From: CBDULX01 sp965368175 | GTDB lineage: Bacteria > Pseudomonadota > Gammaproteobacteria > SZUA-229 | NCBI GenBank assembly: GCA_965368175.1 | Contig: CBDULX010000117.1 | Location: 1-9,655 of the forward strand | Length of the DNA: 9,655 bases | Direction of reading: 5' to 3' | Part shown: piece by piece, positions 7,141 through 9,655 of the stretch | Numbering within the stretch: position 1 is the stretch's first letter | How the letters are laid out: each line of letters starts with the position of its first letter | Made by a program: the position numbers and the translations under genes | The notes under the pieces: model-generated | What the model was told of the DNA's origin: nothing | The model's database searches: none | The model's input: only the letters and a program-made list of their open reading frames with translations

Positions 7141-7141
7141 A
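7136..7141 (-). promoter_or_regulatory. Candidate -10 box of the leftward matR-matA operon
   Basis: The minus strand reads TATAAT, the exact sigma-70 -10 consensus, about 65 bases before the matR ATG. No good -35 is found 16-18 bases upstream (ACGAAT, TACGAA and ATACGA are poor), so an activator or a weak basal promoter is possible. The box overlaps the right arm of the inverted repeat at 7112-7140, so bound repressor would block it. Confidence 0.45.
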
Positions 7142-7148
7142 GTGCCAG

Positions 7149-7154
7149 TATGAT
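7149..7154 (+). promoter_or_regulatory. Candidate -10 box for matB
   Basis: TATGAT matches the -10 consensus at five of six bases and lies 34 bases before the matB ATG. The corresponding -35 region (about 7126-7131) falls inside the inverted repeat and is not consensus-like. TATAGT at 7138-7143 is an alternative. This is a weak assignment. Confidence 0.3.
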
Positions 7155-7188
7155 GACATTCGTATTTGGCTGTTAACAACGACCTTTG

Positions 7189-8709
7189 ATGATGAACAAC
7201 AATATTTACAGTATCTTTGAGCAACACTTTCCCGCCTCACGTGAGGCTATCTTTATTGAAACGCCGAACGGTGATAGCTATAGCTATGCAATTCTTGAGC
7301 AGCAAGTTAGCAAAATAGCTAATCTCCTGTCTAAACAGGGGCTTAACAAGGGGGACCGGATTGCCGTCCAGGTTGAAAAGTCACCGCAGGTGCTGTTTCT
7401 TTACCTTGCCTGCCTGAGGGCCGGTTTTATATATTTGCCACTTAATACGGCTTATACCGAAAGTGAACTGAGCTATTTTATCGAGAATGCAGAACCTGCC
7501 GTGGTGGTCTGCGACCCTGAATCACTGGCCTTATTTACTCGTATAGGTGAAAAACATAAGCTGCAACATGTATTCAGCCTGGATGCTCAAGGCGAAGGAA
7601 GCCTGCTCACGGCCAGTGAAGATTCACCTGCGGAGTTCACCACCACTGCCTGCGACAAAGATGATATTGCGGTAATTCTATACACATCAGGCACCACCGG
7701 TCGTCCCAAAGGGGCCATGATCACTCACGGCAACCTGGCCGCTAACGGACTGGCGTTGCAAAAAACCTGGCACTGGCAACAACAGGATATCCTGTTGCAT
7801 GCTCTGCCCATTTTTCACATCCATGGTTTATTTGTTGCCTGCCATAATGTTTTGCTCGGTGGCAGTAAAATGCTGTTCGTATCCAGATTTGATGCGAAAA
7901 ATGTTATGCAACTATTGCCTGAAGTTACGGTATTGATGGGAGTCCCTACCTTTTATACCCGATTACTGGACCTGGCCGACTTCAACCAGGATGTTTGCAA
8001 AAACATGCGCCTGTTCATTTCCGGCTCCGCTCCACTACTTGAACAAACCTTTACTGAATTCCAGCAACGTACCGGCCATACAATCCTGGAACGATACGGC
8101 ATGACAGAAACTGGCATGAATACTTCCAACCCGATCGAAGGCCCACGTATTGCTGGAACTGTAGGCTTGCCACTACCCGGTGTTGAGACACGTATTGTCG
8201 ACGACAACAATCAACCGCTACCGGCTAATGCAGTTGGTTTACTACAGGTCAGGGGTGAAAATGTATTCAAAGGTTACTGGCGCATGCCGGATAAAACCGC
8301 TGAAGAGTTTACTCCCGATGGTTTTTTTATAACCGGTGACATGGCCAGCTACAACGACCAGGGTTACATATCAATTGTGGGCCGTAACAAAGACATGGTA
8401 ATTACCGGCGGCTATAATGTTTACCCTAAAGAAATTGAATTATTACTCGATGAAATCGAGGGTGTAAAAGAATCAGCCATCATAGGTTTACCCCATAAAG
8501 ACTTTGGTGAAGCGGTTACTGCGATAGTCATTCCTGAAGACATGAATCATGCGCCTGATGAAAAACTCATCATCAACCAGCTCAAACAGGAACTGGCTAA
8601 TTATAAAGTACCAAAAAAAATCATTATACTGGATCAGTTACCACGCAACACGATGGGTAAAGTTCAAAAAAATATATTACGAGAAAAATACAACAAGCTG
8701 TGGCATTAA
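7189..8709 (+). CDS. matB: Malonyl-CoA synthetase (malonate-CoA ligase)
   Basis: The product is 506 residues, cytoplasmic, of the acyl-CoA synthetase (ANL) superfamily. It activates malonate with ATP and CoA to malonyl-CoA through a malonyl-AMP intermediate. Visible motifs are the phosphate loop TSGTTGRPKG (166-175), ERYGMTET (301-308) with the following GMNTSNP, the ATP-ribose aspartate in ITGD (381-384), the hinge region GRNKDMVITGGYNVYPKEIE (398-417) and PRNTMGKVQKNILRE (485-499) with catalytic K491. The YGMTET-x-MNTSNP and NTMGKVQKN stretches and VQVEKSP/YLACLRAG/YLPLNTAYT near the N-terminus agree closely with remembered rhizobial MatB, so this is more specific than a generic acyl-CoA ligase. 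The start is one of TTG 7186, ATG 7189 or ATG 7192 in tandem, with no good Shine-Dalgarno; I choose the first ATG. It is transcribed divergently from the operon holding its partner decarboxylase. Confidence 0.95.
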   Translation: MMNNNIYSIFEQHFPASREAIFIETPNGDSYSYAILEQQVSKIANLLSKQGLNKGDRIAVQVEKSPQVLFLYLACLRAGFIYLPLNTAYTESELSYFIENAEPAVVVCDPESLALFTRIGEKHKLQHVFSLDAQGEGSLLTASEDSPAEFTTTACDKDDIAVILYTSGTTGRPKGAMITHGNLAANGLALQKTWHWQQQDILLHALPIFHIHGLFVACHNVLLGGSKMLFVSRFDAKNVMQLLPEVTVLMGVPTFYTRLLDLADFNQDVCKNMRLFISGSAPLLEQTFTEFQQRTGHTILERYGMTETGMNTSNPIEGPRIAGTVGLPLPGVETRIVDDNNQPLPANAVGLLQVRGENVFKGYWRMPDKTAEEFTPDGFFITGDMASYNDQGYISIVGRNKDMVITGGYNVYPKEIELLLDEIEGVKESAIIGLPHKDFGEAVTAIVIPEDMNHAPDEKLIINQLKQELANYKVPKKIIILDQLPRNTMGKVQKNILREKYNKLWH

Positions 8710-8779
8710 CCTGAATAACATCAAGCGTTAAAAATAAACCTGAAAAAAATATATTAAATAAACTTTGAAACCCCGCATC

Positions 8780-8809
8780 ATCGGCAACTGCCCATGTGGT
8801 CTTACCGAT
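8780..8809. repeat. Stem-loop ATCGG/CCGAT downstream of matB
   Basis: ATCGG at 8780-8784 and CCGAT at 8805-8809 can pair around a 20-base loop that itself contains CCCATGTGG. It lies directly before the terminator stem at 8815-8860. The short stem makes its significance uncertain; it could belong to a longer structured element or a dispersed repeat. Confidence 0.3.
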
Positions 8810-8814
8810 TCCAT

Positions 8815-8870
8815 CCCTGGCATCGTAACTCCTGCCTCCCTGCAGTCGTCTGTGCCAGGGTTTTTGCTTT
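8815..8870 (+). terminator. Likely intrinsic terminator for matB
   Basis: CCCTGGCA (8815-8822) and TGCCAGGG (8853-8860) are perfect 8-base inverted repeats, followed on the plus strand by TTTTTGCTTT. The 30-base loop is long for a terminator. The structure begins about 105 bases past the matB stop. The T-run is on the plus strand only, so it serves matB rather than the leftward peroxiredoxin-like gene ending at 8886. Confidence 0.65.
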
Positions 8871-8885
8871 AGATATATTGAACTA

Positions 8886-9623
8886 CTAATCTTTAGCCAT
8901 CGCCTTCAATGTAGCAACAATATCTGCCGGTTCCATTCGAACCTTGTAATCGGTGTTTGCCTGCATGGCACGGATAACACCTTTTCTGTCAATTACAAAA
9001 CTGCCTGGTACGGGCAAAACATTTCTACCCTTACCGTTAAAGGATTCAATATCCAGCCCGGCTTTTTTATATACCTGAATCAGGTCATCTGGTAATTCGA
9101 AATATAACTGATATTGTTTCATTACCTGACTATCGAGGTCACTCAGTACCTCGAAATCAAGATCATCTTTTTTGACCTGCTCTGCAGACATATCCGGCGT
9201 CTGAGGTGTAACCATGATCAGCTGTGCATCGTATTTCCTGAATTCAGTCAGGCTTTGTTGCAGAGCATGCAAGTGTAAATTACAGAAAGGACACCAGGCA
9301 CCCCGATAAAACACCAGGATCACCGGACCTTTGGCATATTCTTCACTCAATGTGATGGATTCACCAAAAGCATTTTGCAAAGTAAAATCCGGTGCCCGGG
9401 TCCCAGCTTTAAGTCCCGGACTGGGCATGCTTCGTTTAAGCTCCGCAGCTGCATTATCCATTATTAACTTTTCTTCTGCTGTGAAGTGTGCTTTTTGATC
9501 CTTCATTCTCATCATCATTTCATCATAGGCCTGTTGATAACTGGCCACATTGGGCGATGTGCTGCAGGCGCTTATAAACAGGATACTCATTATTGAAATT
9601 AAGAATGGCATTAGACGTCGCAT
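8886..9623 (-). CDS. Peroxiredoxin-like (AhpC/TSA, thioredoxin-fold) lipoprotein
   Basis: The product is 245 residues. It starts with a lipoprotein signal: MRRLMPFL, a hydrophobic core, then lipobox I17-S18-A19-C20, with Ser at +2, which in Proteobacteria favours outer-membrane sorting. A helical linker (about 25-65, rich in Met, Lys, Glu) leads to an AhpC/TSA thioredoxin fold from about residue 70 (AGTRAPDFTLQNAFGE). The active site is FYRGAWCPFC, giving a CxxC pair C111/C114, and VPGSFVIDRKGVIRA (205-219) contains the usual cis-Pro region. Such peroxiredoxin-like proteins may reduce peroxides or act as thiol oxidoreductases; the CxxC leaves both open. The start is ATG with AGGAG (9630-9634) 6 bases upstream. 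It faces the matB terminator and no functional link to malonate use is evident. Confidence 0.88.
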   Translation of the reverse strand: MRRLMPFLISIMSILFISACSTSPNVASYQQAYDEMMMRMKDQKAHFTAEEKLIMDNAAAELKRSMPSPGLKAGTRAPDFTLQNAFGESITLSEEYAKGPVILVFYRGAWCPFCNLHLHALQQSLTEFRKYDAQLIMVTPQTPDMSAEQVKKDDLDFEVLSDLDSQVMKQYQLYFELPDDLIQVYKKAGLDIESFNGKGRNVLPVPGSFVIDRKGVIRAMQANTDYKVRMEPADIVATLKAMAKD

Positions 9624-9629
9624 ATCGTT

Positions 9630-9634
9630 CTCCT
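9630..9634 (-). promoter_or_regulatory. Ribosome binding site of the peroxiredoxin-like gene
   Basis: AGGAG on the minus strand lies 6 bases before the ATG at 9621-9623, supporting that start. The promoter is probably beyond the window edge. Confidence 0.6.
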
Positions 9635-9655
9635 GGTCATTTGTTGGGGGAGGAG

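Overview
This 9.65 kb window looks like chromosomal DNA of a Proteobacterium, probably a gammaproteobacterium. That guess rests on gene content, Shine-Dalgarno style and moderate G+C; no rRNA or marker gene confirms it. It contains no tRNA, rRNA, CRISPR array, transposase or recognisable attachment site, and no stretch over 300 bases lacks a gene.

Layout. (1) 1-138 (+): the last 45 codons of a gene resembling the tRNA-methyltransferase TrmO. (2) 307-984 (+): a lone, AT-rich gene for a helix-hairpin-helix protein of the DUF4332 type, unlike its neighbours in base composition. (3) 1142-7070 (-): six genes on one strand in the order regulator (matR-like, GntR/FCD), TRAP solute-binding protein (matP), TRAP small permease (matQ), TRAP large permease (matM), TSUP/TauE-SafE membrane protein, malonyl-CoA decarboxylase (matA). 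(4) 7189-8709 (+): malonyl-CoA synthetase (matB), divergent from the regulator. (5) 8886-9623 (-): a lipoprotein with a peroxiredoxin-like thioredoxin fold.

Regions 3 and 4 form a complete malonate catabolism module. MatP captures malonate in the periplasm, MatQM imports it, MatB makes malonyl-CoA with ATP and CoA, and MatA decarboxylates this to acetyl-CoA and CO2. Substrate assignment for the transporter is by context; the two enzymes are recognised from their own sequences. The regulator probably acts in the 118-base divergent gap, where a near-perfect 12-base inverted repeat overlaps a consensus TATAAT -10 box for the leftward operon.

The least ordinary points are a strong intrinsic-terminator hairpin inside the operon between matP and matQ (probably setting the binding-protein to permease ratio), a TSUP transporter embedded between matM and matA with no assigned role in malonate use, two TTG-started genes in a row, and a pair of stem-loops in the matB to peroxiredoxin gap. 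I did not find a defence, mobile or otherwise clearly undescribed system here.
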